From Deinococcus radiopugnans ATCC 19172 (GTDB taxonomy: Bacteria > Deinococcota > Deinococci > Deinococcales > Deinococcaceae), in contig NZ_VDMO01000009.1 in NCBI RefSeq assembly GCF_006335125.1, positions 109,303 to 173,302 of the forward strand: a stretch of 64,000 nucleotides of DNA, read 5' to 3'. Made by a program: the position numbers and the translations under genes. Below are positions 27,755 to 41,438 of the stretch, one piece after another. Within the stretch, counting starts at the first letter, position 1. Each line of letters begins with the position of its first letter. The notes under the pieces were generated by a model. That model was not told the origin of the DNA. It searched no databases and saw only the letters and a program-made list of their open reading frames with translations.

Positions 27755-28900
27755 TCAATTCGCGTCGGACGTGGTTCTGGCAGGAACGAAGATTCCGGAT
27801 TTGAGCTTGTTGAGGGGGACATTGGTGACGCGGATGAGGAGGGCAGGGGTGCGGCCATCAGCCCTTTTCTGCTGGAGCTGGCGGAAGCTGGAGATAAACT
27901 GAAGGCGAGCCGAGTTGACCTTGATGTTCACGCTACCAGTCGAGGAGACCGGAGCGTAATGTGTCAGGTAGAAGTTGTCGTGACTGTGGATCACGGTCAA
28001 CACCACATCGTCTGCTTTCAGAGCCGTCTGAATGGGATGGCTTCTTGCCCCAGTCATCCCGTCAGTCGTGTAGGCTCCAGGTTCCAGATTTGAAACCAGG
28101 CGGGGTGAGAGGCGGTTGTAAAAATCAGCTCCAGCTTGGGGACTGTGGGTACCGCTCATGGCGAAAACCTGCTGTTCAATGCGAAGCGTTGGCTGTTGGT
28201 AACCGCTGAGTATCTGGCGTTTAGAGCTGCTGGGCCAGATTAAAGACTGAGCAGGGAAATAGGATTGGCCTTCAAAGCGCGTCGTAACGCGGAAGCTCGC
28301 CCGCACAATATCTTCGGAGAGGGGGAAGGATATTTCCAGAACCCCATTGGGCTGCAAGCGCGTTTTCCCATCAAGCAGATGGATCATTCGTTCAACAGTA
28401 TCCAAGCTCACCAGAGGTTCTGGCCCCGATAATCCTGGCACCAGCAACGGTTTGGGCGAGGAGGTGGGGAAATAGCACACGGTATTTTTCCAGTTGCTGA
28501 TCATCGTTCCCGTCACGTTCTTGGGCTCAGTGCGCTCGCAGACAGGCATCGGGAGATTGGTAACCATAGGCAGCTGCGCCGTTTCGCGTCCCCCAGCCAA
28601 CGCGTACAGCGCGGCACTCAGCGCCAACGCGCCAGCACCCGCCATCAAGATCAATTTGGGCATAAGGTACACTCCGGTCATTCCGGCGCTGACGCGGGCG
28701 GGCGAACCCAGCTCGGCCAGCGCGCGGGCAAGGGCTTCGGGTGGGGCCGCGCCGCACGCCTGAAGCTGCGCGGCGCGGGTCAGCAGGTGTTCTTCCAGTT
28801 CATCCCAGACTTCCCGCTGCTTTTCTCTGGGCAGGCCCCAGGTGGCGCGGCGCAGGTAGGCGCGGGCGGCGGGCGTGAGCTCCGTAATGGCGGCGGTCAT
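27755..28900 (-). CDS. HAAS-domain membrane protein, PadR partner
   Basis: A 381-residue protein. The first about 75 residues form a HAAS/permease-prefix-like helical domain (LPREKQREVWDELEEHLLTRA, PPEALARALAELGSPARV). A single hydrophobic helix follows (LILMAGAGALALSAALYAL) and then about 280 mostly beta-type residues with no recognised domain, probably outside the membrane. Such HAAS proteins are usually encoded right after PadR regulators, as here: the ATG overlaps the padR stop by four bases. A signal-transducing role for the pair is inference. Confidence 0.75.
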   Translation of the reverse strand: MTAAITELTPAARAYLRRATWGLPREKQREVWDELEEHLLTRAAQLQACGAAPPEALARALAELGSPARVSAGMTGVYLMPKLILMAGAGALALSAALYALAGGRETAQLPMVTNLPMPVCERTEPKNVTGTMISNWKNTVCYFPTSSPKPLLVPGLSGPEPLVSLDTVERMIHLLDGKTRLQPNGVLEISFPLSEDIVRASFRVTTRFEGQSYFPAQSLIWPSSSKRQILSGYQQPTLRIEQQVFAMSGTHSPQAGADFYNRLSPRLVSNLEPGAYTTDGMTGARSHPIQTALKADDVVLTVIHSHDNFYLTHYAPVSSTGSVNIKVNSARLQFISSFRQLQQKRADGRTPALLIRVTNVPLNKLKSGIFVPARTTSDAN

Positions 28901-29220
28901 GGGGTGCCCAGCCGGTTCACGGCCCCGGTGAAGCTGGCGAACTCGGCGCGTTTGACCGCCAGCATCTGCTGCCCGGCGTCGGTGATCGCGTAATACTTGC
29001 GCGGCTTGCCGTTGCGGCCCAGTTCGCCCGCCTGGGCCGAGAGCAGCCCCTCCTGCTCCAGCCGGTGCAGCGCGGGGTAGAGGCTGCCCTCCTTGAACTC
29101 GAAATAGCCGTCCGTCCGCGTCCGCGCCTCCTGGATGATGGCGAAGCCGTACAGGGGTTGCCGCTCCAGAATGGTCAGCAGGATCAGATCGAGGTTGCCG
29201 CGCAGCAAGTCAGGATTCAT
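28897..29220 (-). CDS. PadR-family transcriptional regulator
   Basis: A 107-residue winged-helix repressor of the short PadR type: LLRGNLDLILLTILERQPLYGFAI, then the recognition helix region FEFKEGSLYPALHRLEQEGLL and the wing GRNGKPRKYYAITDAG. Signals are typically small ligands. ATG 29220 has a GGAGG 5 nt upstream, which decides the start. A cluster of ACATAG/CTATGT half-sites lies about 62 nt upstream, so the operon is probably self-regulated. Confidence 0.92.
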   Translation of the reverse strand: MNPDLLRGNLDLILLTILERQPLYGFAIIQEARTRTDGYFEFKEGSLYPALHRLEQEGLLSAQAGELGRNGKPRKYYAITDAGQQMLAVKRAEFASFTGAVNRLGTP

Positions 29221-29281
29221 GGAGCCTCCGGAAATGTCATGGAGCGTTGGCCGCGTGGCGTCCCGCACGGCTGCCGCCCCT

Positions 29282-29330
29282 ACATAGCTATGTCTGTCTA
29301 CATAGACCGTCTGGGTACCGGATTTGTCAA
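29282..29330 (-). promoter_or_regulatory. PadR operator and -35 element
   Basis: Three half-sites: ACATAG (29282), CTATGT (29288) and ACATAG (29300). The first two form a 12-bp perfect palindrome, and the last two an inverted pair with a 6-bp gap. On the minus strand a perfect -35 TTGACA lies at 29330-29325, so the operator covers the -10/start region of the padR operon. Confidence 0.7.
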
Positions 29331-29364
29331 GCCCAGTCTGTCTGGGTAGTCGGCGGCTGGGCCG

Positions 29365-29733
29365 TCACCACACTAGAAAGAGGCCGGCAATGCCCAGAGC
29401 GCTCAGCACCACCGCAAAAGCGCCGATCCACCACAACGACAGCGTGTGTTCCCCGCTGCTTTCCAGATCGCGGGCCGACTTGCGGTAGCTGTGAAAGCCG
29501 AAGGCCAGCACCAGCACGCCCAGGGCCACCAGCCCCACGGTCAGCACGCGCAGCAGCCAGCGCGGCTCCAGATCGCCGAACAACTGGGTGGCGGCCAAAC
29601 CCACGCCAATGCACGACAGCGCGGTGCGGCCCCAGGCGGCAAAGGTGCGCTCGGAGGCCAGCGCAGTGCGCCGCTCGGCCCAGTCGGTGCGGGTCTGACC
29701 CAGACTGCGCTCCTGGTTCCGGAAGTCTGCCAT
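29365..29733 (-). CDS. DUF202 (YidH-like) membrane protein
   Basis: A 122-residue protein with three hydrophobic helices and the DUF202 N-terminal segment LASERTFAAWGRTALSCIGVGLA, which includes the family's conserved ERT...W. Helices follow at WLLRVLTVGLVALGVLVLAFG and WWIGAFAVVLSALGIAGLFLV. The function of the family is unknown. A TACACT box lies 8 nt before the ATG at 29733. Upstream in-frame codons are shadows. Confidence 0.85.
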   Translation of the reverse strand: MADFRNQERSLGQTRTDWAERRTALASERTFAAWGRTALSCIGVGLAATQLFGDLEPRWLLRVLTVGLVALGVLVLAFGFHSYRKSARDLESSGEHTLSLWWIGAFAVVLSALGIAGLFLVW

Positions 29734-29741
29734 GTATTCCG

Positions 29742-29747
29742 AGTGTA
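29742..29747 (-). promoter_or_regulatory. -10 box (TACACT) of the DUF202 gene
   Basis: TACACT ends 8 nt before the ATG at 29733. Confidence 0.5.
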
Positions 29748-29793
29748 GGCAGCCCCGTCCAGCGGTGGCCTCAAAACGCCTTCCCCGTGCCGT

Positions 29794-29799
29794 TATCCT
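29794..29799 (+). promoter_or_regulatory. -10 box (TATCCT) of the gene at 29806
   Basis: TATCCT ends 6 nt before the ATG at 29806. Confidence 0.55.
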
Positions 29800-29805
29800 G
29801 GCCTC

Positions 29806-30471
29806 ATGCGCCCGTGGATGCTCCAGGCCCCAGACCATGCGCTGACCGCCTCCGATCTGGCCGCGTTCGCCGCAGCCTGGGCGGCGCGTGATCTGTACCA
29901 GTTGCCCGAAGGCGTGCCTCGCTGGCTGTTTCTCCAGTGGCTGACCGAGCAGGGGTATCTGCTTCATGGCTCTCAACAGCCGGGAATCACCCGCTTCGAG
30001 CCGCGCACGCCGTTTGACCGCAGCCCCGACGACTTCAGCAAGCGCACCGGCGTTTTTGCCGCCTCGGATGGATTGTGGGCCATGATGTACGCGCTGCGCG
30101 ACAGGACGAAGGTGCAGCGCATTCTGAACATGGCCCTACGCCTGGAGACGGACGTGGGCTGGTCACCGACGCAGTATTTCCTGTCCCTCGCGTCGCGTGA
30201 GTCGGGTGGCAGTGATCCGCGTGAATTGCTGGCCCCCGGCGTCATCTACGTGCTGCCTGCCAACGGTTTCAAGCAGATGCCGCCCTACGATTGGCCCGGT
30301 CTGGGCCGGGTGCTGGAGCCACATTGGGTGGGTTCGCAGGCGGTGGAGCCGCTGTGGAGCGTGCCCGTGACGCCTGCCGACTTCCCGCTGTCCGTCCGCC
30401 TGCACGACGCGGCGCGGGTGGACGCGCTGGCCCAGGCCGATCCCTGGGGCTTTCCCTGGCTGCGACACTGA
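29806..30471 (+). CDS. Conserved hypothetical protein with ADP-ribosyltransferase-like motif
   Basis: A 221-residue cytosolic protein of no recognised family. The centre reads YLLHGSQQPGITRFEP, then TGVFAASDGLWAMMYAL. A similar spacing of HGS/HGT, a short loop, and VFA(T/S)xDxxxAxxYA is found in KptA- and PARP-like ADP-ribosyltransferase folds. This is a weak, motif-level resemblance; the rest gives no support either way. It stands alone, is leaderless by prediction, and ends before a shared terminator. Confidence 0.6.
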   Translation: MRPWMLQAPDHALTASDLAAFAAAWAARDLYQLPEGVPRWLFLQWLTEQGYLLHGSQQPGITRFEPRTPFDRSPDDFSKRTGVFAASDGLWAMMYALRDRTKVQRILNMALRLETDVGWSPTQYFLSLASRESGGSDPRELLAPGVIYVLPANGFKQMPPYDWPGLGRVLEPHWVGSQAVEPLWSVPVTPADFPLSVRLHDAARVDALAQADPWGFPWLRH

Positions 30472-30501
30472 GCTGAACCACTGGGCCGGAGCGCTGAACT
30501 G

Positions 30502-30539
30502 AAAAAGGGCCGGAAGCTCACGCCTTCGGCCCTTTTTTT
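30502..30539. terminator. Bidirectional terminator
   Basis: AAAAAGGGCCG..AAG pairs with CTTCGGCCCTTTTT (one bulged G) with runs of A and T on either side. It lies between the convergent genes ending at 30471 and 30549. Confidence 0.85.
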
Positions 30540-30548
30540 GCTCCTGAT

Positions 30549-31688
<1,140 letters not shown>

Positions 31689-31700
31689 CGTCATGCTCCT

Positions 31701-31714
31701 GTGAACGAATTCAC
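31701..31714. promoter_or_regulatory. Palindrome upstream of ndh
   Basis: GTGAA-CGAA-TTCAC, a perfect 5-bp inverted repeat with a 4-bp centre, 13 nt before the ndh start. It might be a regulator site. The rest of the 400-bp gap up to 32090 shows no gene, tRNA or clear promoter. Confidence 0.35.
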
Positions 31715-32090
31715 GATTGAAGTGCTGGACAGCAAACCAGCTTTGGCCCAGTGTACACCGTCTCTGACGCCAGGCTGTACCCTTGGCAACCGTTGTCTGA
31801 GCATGCACAGGCCCGGTTGTGGGACGGTCACTCCGCACGCAGATCATGCGAAGTTCCGGGCAGGGCGGGGTCTTGGACGCGCGCCGCTCCGGCTGTGCCC
31901 TGGGCTGAGGGCTGGCCTACAGCTCAGGCCGGCTGTTGTGTGCTTGAATATGAACGGTCAGACAATCCAGACGAGACGTCATCCGGCGTGCGTCCTTTTT
32001 CTTCTTTCAGACCGCCGCGTCCGGGGTGGAGGTGCGGGGTTCAGTGCACCCGATCTTCAGAGCCCGGTCATCCCAGTTCAGGAGGCACCC

Positions 32091-32588
<498 letters not shown>

Positions 32589-32659
32589 GTACGCGGTTCG
32601 CAGGACGCAGGACGCGGGACAAGAGGGTTGACCGCGCACCGCGCGCCGCGCACCGCCTC
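32589..32659. repeat. Inverted heptanucleotide repeat array, copy 2
   Basis: Starting at the coxS stop: forward heptamers GTACGCG, GTTCGCA, GGACGCA, GGACGCG (32589-32616), an about 15-nt centre, then CCGCGCA, CCGCGCG, CCGCGCA, CCGCCTC (32632-32659). It ends 4 nt before the Shine-Dalgarno region of coxL. Confidence 0.8.
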
Positions 32660-32676
32660 CCCCTGGAGGCAACAAG

Positions 32677-35079
<2,403 letters not shown>

Positions 35080-35083
35080 ACGA

Positions 35084-35152
35084 GTGTGCGGTACGCGGGG
35101 TGCGGTGCGCGGTCTTTCACTGCGTACCACGTACCGCCTCCCGCGTACTGCC
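35084..35152. repeat. Inverted heptanucleotide repeat array, copy 3
   Basis: Forward units GTGTGCG, GTACGCG, GGGTGCG, GTGCGCG (35084-35111), a short centre, then heptads in the reverse sense (TACCACG, TACCGCC, TCCCGCG, TACTGCC, 35125-35152). It fills the coxL-coxM gap and ends 8 nt before the coxM Shine-Dalgarno. Confidence 0.8.
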
Positions 35153-35170
35153 GACCAAAGGGAGGCAACC

Positions 35171-35965
<795 letters not shown>

Positions 35966-35981
35966 CAGCCTGCTCTTTGGT

Positions 35982-36011
35982 CTCCTCCCTCGGGTGTGGG
36001 AGGAGGCTTTT
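35982..36011 (+). terminator. Terminator of the cox-like operon
   Basis: CTCCTCCC (35982-35989) pairs perfectly with GGGAGGAG (35998-36005), an 8-nt loop, then GCTTTTC. Confidence 0.8.
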
Positions 36012-36072
36012 CTTGTGCTCGGTAGGAGCAGCAGATATTGGGCGAGACCGGGCTGCCCCCACTCTCAGGCTC

Positions 36073-36078
36073 TACTCT
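36073..36078 (+). promoter_or_regulatory. -10 box (TACTCT) of the amidase operon
   Basis: TACTCT ends 6 nt before the ATG at 36085. Confidence 0.5.
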
Positions 36079-36084
36079 GTCTCC

Positions 36085-37256
<1,172 letters not shown>

Positions 37257-37260
<4 letters not shown>

Positions 37261-37679
37261 GACGGGCATTGCTGCTGCCGCTGCTTCTGGGGGCCTGTGC
37301 GCCAGCCGTGCGGCCCCAGCCGGTGCAGGTCTGGGAGGGTTCGGCGCGGGTGCTGCTGACCGTCCAGCAGTACCGCCTGATCTTTACCGTCGATCCCGTG
37401 AGTCACGCCCTGAGCGGCACGCTGGCCAACCTCAGCAGTGGGGACCGCTTTGAGGCCGCTGGAACGCTGCTGCCCGCTGGCGACGCGGCGGAACTGTCGG
37501 CCCAGGTCACGCCGGGCAACGCGCCCCGCTTGAACGCGGGCATCCTGGGCTTCGGGATCAGCGGGGTCACGTTCAAGTCCGACGCCTTTCTGAGCGGGCA
37601 GGTGCGGGGCGGGCTGTTTGACGGCAGCCTGCGCGTCAACGGCGTTCGTTACCCACTGACGCTGAGGCGGGTTCAGTGA
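37257..37679 (+). CDS. Small lipoprotein, unknown function
   Basis: A 140-residue exported protein with an uncommon TTG start overlapping the amidase stop (TTGA). The signal is short ([14 protein letters not shown], lipobox LLGAC). The mature part is predicted mostly beta strand, ending in [21 protein letters not shown]. No family recognised. Confidence 0.65.
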
Positions 37680-38239
37680 CCGCCCAGAGGGTGGCTGATC
37701 TGTACCTGTCGGACGTGCGCGGCCGGATGCGCGGGGTGCGGGCGCTGGGTGACGGCGCGCTGGCACAGCTTCAGGCCAGCGAGTGGCATACGCCGCTGGC
37801 GCAGGACGGCAACTCCGCCGCCGTGCTGATTCAGCATCTGGCCGGCAACATGCACTCGCGCTGGGGGGCGCTGCGCGGCGGCTACCGCGCGGGCACCGAG
37901 GGCGAGAGTGCGGGGCGCAACCGGGACGCGGAGTTCGAGGAGGGCGCCCTGGACGGAGTCACCCTCATGAAGCTCTGGGACGACGGGTGGCAGGTCTTTC
38001 TGGACGCGCTGGACCACCTGAGCCCCGACGATCTGACCCGCCCGCTGACCATCCGGGGCGAGACCCACACCGTGCTGGAAGCCATTCAGCGGCAGGTGGC
38101 GCACTACAGCGGGCATGTCTACCAGCTGATCCTGCTGGTCAAGACCCTGCGCGGGCCGCAGTGGCGCACCCTCAGCATCGCGCGCGGTGGGTCGGCGGCG
38201 TATAACGCGGCCCTGTGGCCGCCTGACGGGACCGCTTGA
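37676..38239 (+). CDS. DinB-superfamily protein (DUF1572)
   Basis: A 187-residue four-helix-bundle protein of the DinB/DUF1572 type. The likely metal ligands are His in LIQHLAGNMHSRW and two in QVAHYSGHVYQL. Related families include thiol S-transferases (bacillithiol or mycothiol dependent). GTG 37676 overlaps the stop of the lipoprotein gene by four bases. It is the third gene of the amidase operon. Confidence 0.78.
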   Translation: MTAQRVADLYLSDVRGRMRGVRALGDGALAQLQASEWHTPLAQDGNSAAVLIQHLAGNMHSRWGALRGGYRAGTEGESAGRNRDAEFEEGALDGVTLMKLWDDGWQVFLDALDHLSPDDLTRPLTIRGETHTVLEAIQRQVAHYSGHVYQLILLVKTLRGPQWRTLSIARGGSAAYNAALWPPDGTA

Positions 38240-38306
38240 GAGGGTACGCCCTGCCTGAACGCTTGAACGGCGTACCAATCCGGCCCTGCCCGGCAGATCC
38301 CCCTAT

Positions 38307-38312
38307 TACGCT
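38307..38312 (+). promoter_or_regulatory. -10 box (TACGCT) of the OleD/KAS III-type operon
   Basis: TACGCT ends 6 nt before the ATG at 38319 and would drive four overlapping genes. Confidence 0.5.
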
Positions 38313-38318
38313 GAGCCC

Positions 38319-39281
38319 ATGCGAATCCTGGTGACGGGCGCGACGGGTTTTCTGGGCGGCGCCACCGCCCGTGAACTGGTGCGGTGCGGCCACACGGTCA
38401 CCGGTCTGGGCCGGGACGCAACAAAGGGGGCGGCGCTGGAGGCCGGGGGGATTGGCTTCGTGCGGGCCGACTTGCGCGTTCCTGCCGACTGGCGGCCCGC
38501 ACTGGACAACACCGACGCCGTGCTGCACGCCGCCGCCCGCTCTACCCTTTGGGGCCGCTGGCCCGACTTCGTGGCCGACAACGTCACGGTCAGCCGGGAG
38601 GTGGCGCGGGCCTGCGCGGTGCGTGGGCTGCGGCTGGTGCACATCAGCACGCCCAGCGTGTACAACGCCACGCGCCTCTCGCATCAGGTGCCGGAAACCA
38701 CGCCGATCGGCCCGCGCTTCGACACTCTGTACGCCCGCAGCAAGTATCTGGCCGAACTGGAGGTCACGCAGGCCCATCCGGAAGCCACCCTCCTGCGCCC
38801 GCGCGGGATTTACGGCATCGGCGACACGTCGATCATTCCCCGGCTGGCGCGGGCGCTGCGTGCGGGCCGTCTGCCCCAGCTGGTGCGCGGCGAGGTCCAC
38901 ACCGAACTGACGCACGTCCGTAACGTGGCCCACGCTGCACGGCTGGCGCTGGAGCGTCCTGCGCCCGGCCTCTATAACGTCACCGACGGCGTGCCGGTTC
39001 CGATCTGGGCCACGCTGGACGCGCTGGCCGACGCGCTGGGGGTGGCCCGTCCGGGCCGCTACGTTCCGGCGCGCGTCGTCGAGAACATGGCCCGTGTACT
39101 GGAACTGGCCGCCCGCCTGCACCCTGCGCGGCCCGAGCCGGCGCTGACCGCCAGCGGGGTGCGGCTGCTCACCCGCCCCATGAGCCTGGACCTGACCCAT
39201 GCCCGCACGCGGCTGGGTTATGCGCCCGTGGTTCACCCGGCGCAGGGGCTGGCCCAGGTGCTGGCGGCGGTGCGGTCATGA
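38319..39281 (+). CDS. NAD-dependent epimerase/dehydratase family reductase, OleD-like
   Basis: A 320-residue extended short-chain dehydrogenase: GATGFLGG at the N-terminus, STPSVYNA with the catalytic Ser, and YARSKYLAE with Tyr and Lys. Segments such as LLRPRGIYGIGD and PRLARALRAGRLP are close to OleD, which reduces the beta-keto acid made by OleA in bacterial olefin synthesis. It opens a four-gene operon with ATGA overlaps. Steroid or sugar substrates cannot be excluded on sequence alone. Confidence 0.82.
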   Translation: MRILVTGATGFLGGATARELVRCGHTVTGLGRDATKGAALEAGGIGFVRADLRVPADWRPALDNTDAVLHAAARSTLWGRWPDFVADNVTVSREVARACAVRGLRLVHISTPSVYNATRLSHQVPETTPIGPRFDTLYARSKYLAELEVTQAHPEATLLRPRGIYGIGDTSIIPRLARALRAGRLPQLVRGEVHTELTHVRNVAHAARLALERPAPGLYNVTDGVPVPIWATLDALADALGVARPGRYVPARVVENMARVLELAARLHPARPEPALTASGVRLLTRPMSLDLTHARTRLGYAPVVHPAQGLAQVLAAVRS

Positions 39282-40123
39282 CCCACCTGCGCGTGGTTCC
39301 GCTGGCGGCGGGTGAATGCCTGAACCTGTCGGCGCTGACCGAACGCGGCGCAGCGTGGCGGGTTCAGACGTACCCGGCGGGTTTTACGCTGTTGCTTCAC
39401 CCCACGCACGGCCCGGTGCTGTTCGACACCGGGTACTCGGCGCGGGTGCCAGCCGCCATGCGGCGCTGGCCCGGCGTGCTGTACGGCCTGTTGACCCCGG
39501 TGCGGCTGGACGCGCGGGAGACGGCGCGGTCGCAACTGGCCCGCCTGGGCTTCGCGGCCGAGGAGGTGGAGAACGTGATCGTGTCCCACCTGCACGCCGA
39601 TCACGTGGGGGGCCTGCGCGATTTCACGGCGGCGCGCTTTCATCTGAACCCGGAGGCCTACGCGCCGCTGCGGCATTTGCACGGTATGACCGCCATCCGC
39701 AAGGCGTTCATGCCCGAACTGCTGCCCGGTGATTTCGAGGCCCGTGTTCAGCCGCTCGACTTCCAGCCTGCCCCGCCCGGCCTGTCGCCGTTTCCGCTGG
39801 CCGCCGACGTGTTCGAGGACGGCAGCGCCTCCGCGGTGCAGGTGCCGGGTCACGCGCCAGGGATGATCGCCTTGATCGTCCGCACCACCCCGGACGCCGC
39901 GCTGGACGGCGACGGCACCGGCCTGAGTCTGCTGGCCGCCGACGCCGCCTGGAGCGTACGGGCCTTGCGTGAGGGACGCGAGGTGCACCCGCTGGCCCGC
40001 GTGGTGTTCGACGACGCCGCCGCCGAGCGCCGCAGTGCCGGGCAGTTGCGCGAATGGCTGGCCGCCCATCCCCGCGCCCGCGTGATCGTCAGCCACGACG
40101 CGCCGGAGCCTGGACATGGCTGA
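39278..40123 (+). CDS. Metallo-beta-lactamase-fold hydrolase
   Basis: A 281-residue MBL-fold enzyme with the HLHADH metal motif, further ligands in VPGHAPG, ADAAW and SHDAPEPG, and an early DTGYSARV. The family includes lactonases, glyoxalases and thioesterases; this one looks most like the lactonase branch. The ATG overlaps the reductase stop (ATGA), and its own stop overlaps the next gene by 8 nt. In the olefin pathway this place is held by OleB, an alpha/beta hydrolase, so substitution here is notable. Confidence 0.85.
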   Translation: MTHLRVVPLAAGECLNLSALTERGAAWRVQTYPAGFTLLLHPTHGPVLFDTGYSARVPAAMRRWPGVLYGLLTPVRLDARETARSQLARLGFAAEEVENVIVSHLHADHVGGLRDFTAARFHLNPEAYAPLRHLHGMTAIRKAFMPELLPGDFEARVQPLDFQPAPPGLSPFPLAADVFEDGSASAVQVPGHAPGMIALIVRTTPDAALDGDGTGLSLLAADAAWSVRALREGREVHPLARVVFDDAAAERRSAGQLREWLAAHPRARVIVSHDAPEPGHG

Positions 40124-41438
40124 GCGTCTGGACCGCCTGACCGTGCTGGGCCACGCGCTGGGTGAGGGCCGCCTGATGTTCCGGGACCGCGCGGCGCTGC
40201 GGCGGCACCAGGACCGGCAGGCGCGGGCGCATCTGCGCTGGGTGGCCGCGCACAGCCCCTTCACGGCCCGGCGTTTTCTGGACGCGGGGCTGGCGCTGTC
40301 GCAGTGGCGCGAGTTGCCCCCCGTGGACAAGGCCGGGATGATGGCCGCCTTCGACACCCTGAATACCGCTGACCTGCGCCTGAGCGACGTGCTGGCCGTC
40401 GCCCGCCGCGCCGAGGACACCCGCGACTTCACGCCCACGCTGCCCACCCCGCGCGGCCCGGTCACGGTGGGGCTGTCCAGCGGAACGGGCGGCAACGCGG
40501 GCGCGTTCGTGGTGTCGCGCGCCGAGCGTTTGCAGTGGGCGGGGGTGGTGCTGCGTCATCTGCTGCCCGGTTTTCCGCTGGGGCTGCTCAGAAAGCAGCG
40601 TGTCGCCTTCCTGCTGCGGGCCGACGGCGGGCTGTACCGCAGCGTGGGCAGCGCGCGGCTGGACTTCCGCTTTCTGGACCTGCTGCGCCCGCTGGACGAA
40701 CTGGCCGCCGAGCTGAGCGCCGATCAACCCACGTTGCTGATCGGCCCGCCCAGCGTGCTGCGTGCGCTACTGGACGCCGGGGCCACGGCGCAGCCAGAAA
40801 GGGTGGTCAGCGTGGCCGAGGTGCTGGAGGACGATGACCGGGCGGCGCTGGAACGCGGCTTCGGCCCGGTGGTGCAGGTCTATCAGGCCACCGAGGGGCT
40901 GCTGGGCTTGCCCTGCCCGCACGGCCACCTGCATCTGAACGAGGCGCATGTCCACTTCGATTTCGAGGCGGTGGGGGACGGCTACCTGCGCCCGGTCCTG
41001 ACCGACCTGCGCCGCGCCACCCAGCCGATGGTCCGCCACCGCCTGGATGACCTGCTGCTGCTTTCGGACGGCTGTTCGTGCGGCCTGGCGGCCCGCCGGG
41101 TGCTGCGCGTGGCCGGGCGGCAGGACGACGCGCTGAACCTGCCGGGGGGCGCGGGGCGGGTCACGGTCTGGCCCGACTTCCTGCGCGGGGCGATGAACCG
41201 CGTGCCCGGCCTGCGCGAGTACCGGGTGGAGCAGACCGGGGCGGCGGACCTGAGCGTGATGCTGCACCCCCTGACCCCTGAGACTCGGCCGGAGGCGTGT
41301 GTCCAGGTGCGCCGGGCGCTGGAGCGCAGCGGGGCAGACGCCACGCAGGTGCGGGTCATCGCCGGGCCGCTGGCCCCCACGCCGCCGGGGGTCAAACGCC
41401 GCCGGGTCCAACGGCTCTGGAAGGGAGGAGTGCCATGA
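40116..41438 (+). CDS. PaaK/CapK-like adenylate-forming enzyme (CoF synthetase-related)
   Basis: A 440-residue protein of the phenylacetate-CoA ligase/coenzyme F390 synthetase group. The ATP loop is GLSSGTGGNAGAF, the A5-like motif is YQATEGLLGLPC, and the hinge region appears as RVAGRQDDALNLPGG. A cluster SDGCSCG could hold a metal. It should activate a carboxylic acid as an acyl adenylate; the acid is unknown. It overlaps both neighbours. Confidence 0.75.
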   Translation: MAERLDRLTVLGHALGEGRLMFRDRAALRRHQDRQARAHLRWVAAHSPFTARRFLDAGLALSQWRELPPVDKAGMMAAFDTLNTADLRLSDVLAVARRAEDTRDFTPTLPTPRGPVTVGLSSGTGGNAGAFVVSRAERLQWAGVVLRHLLPGFPLGLLRKQRVAFLLRADGGLYRSVGSARLDFRFLDLLRPLDELAAELSADQPTLLIGPPSVLRALLDAGATAQPERVVSVAEVLEDDDRAALERGFGPVVQVYQATEGLLGLPCPHGHLHLNEAHVHFDFEAVGDGYLRPVLTDLRRATQPMVRHRLDDLLLLSDGCSCGLAARRVLRVAGRQDDALNLPGGAGRVTVWPDFLRGAMNRVPGLREYRVEQTGAADLSVMLHPLTPETRPEACVQVRRALERSGADATQVRVIAGPLAPTPPGVKRRRVQRLWKGGVP

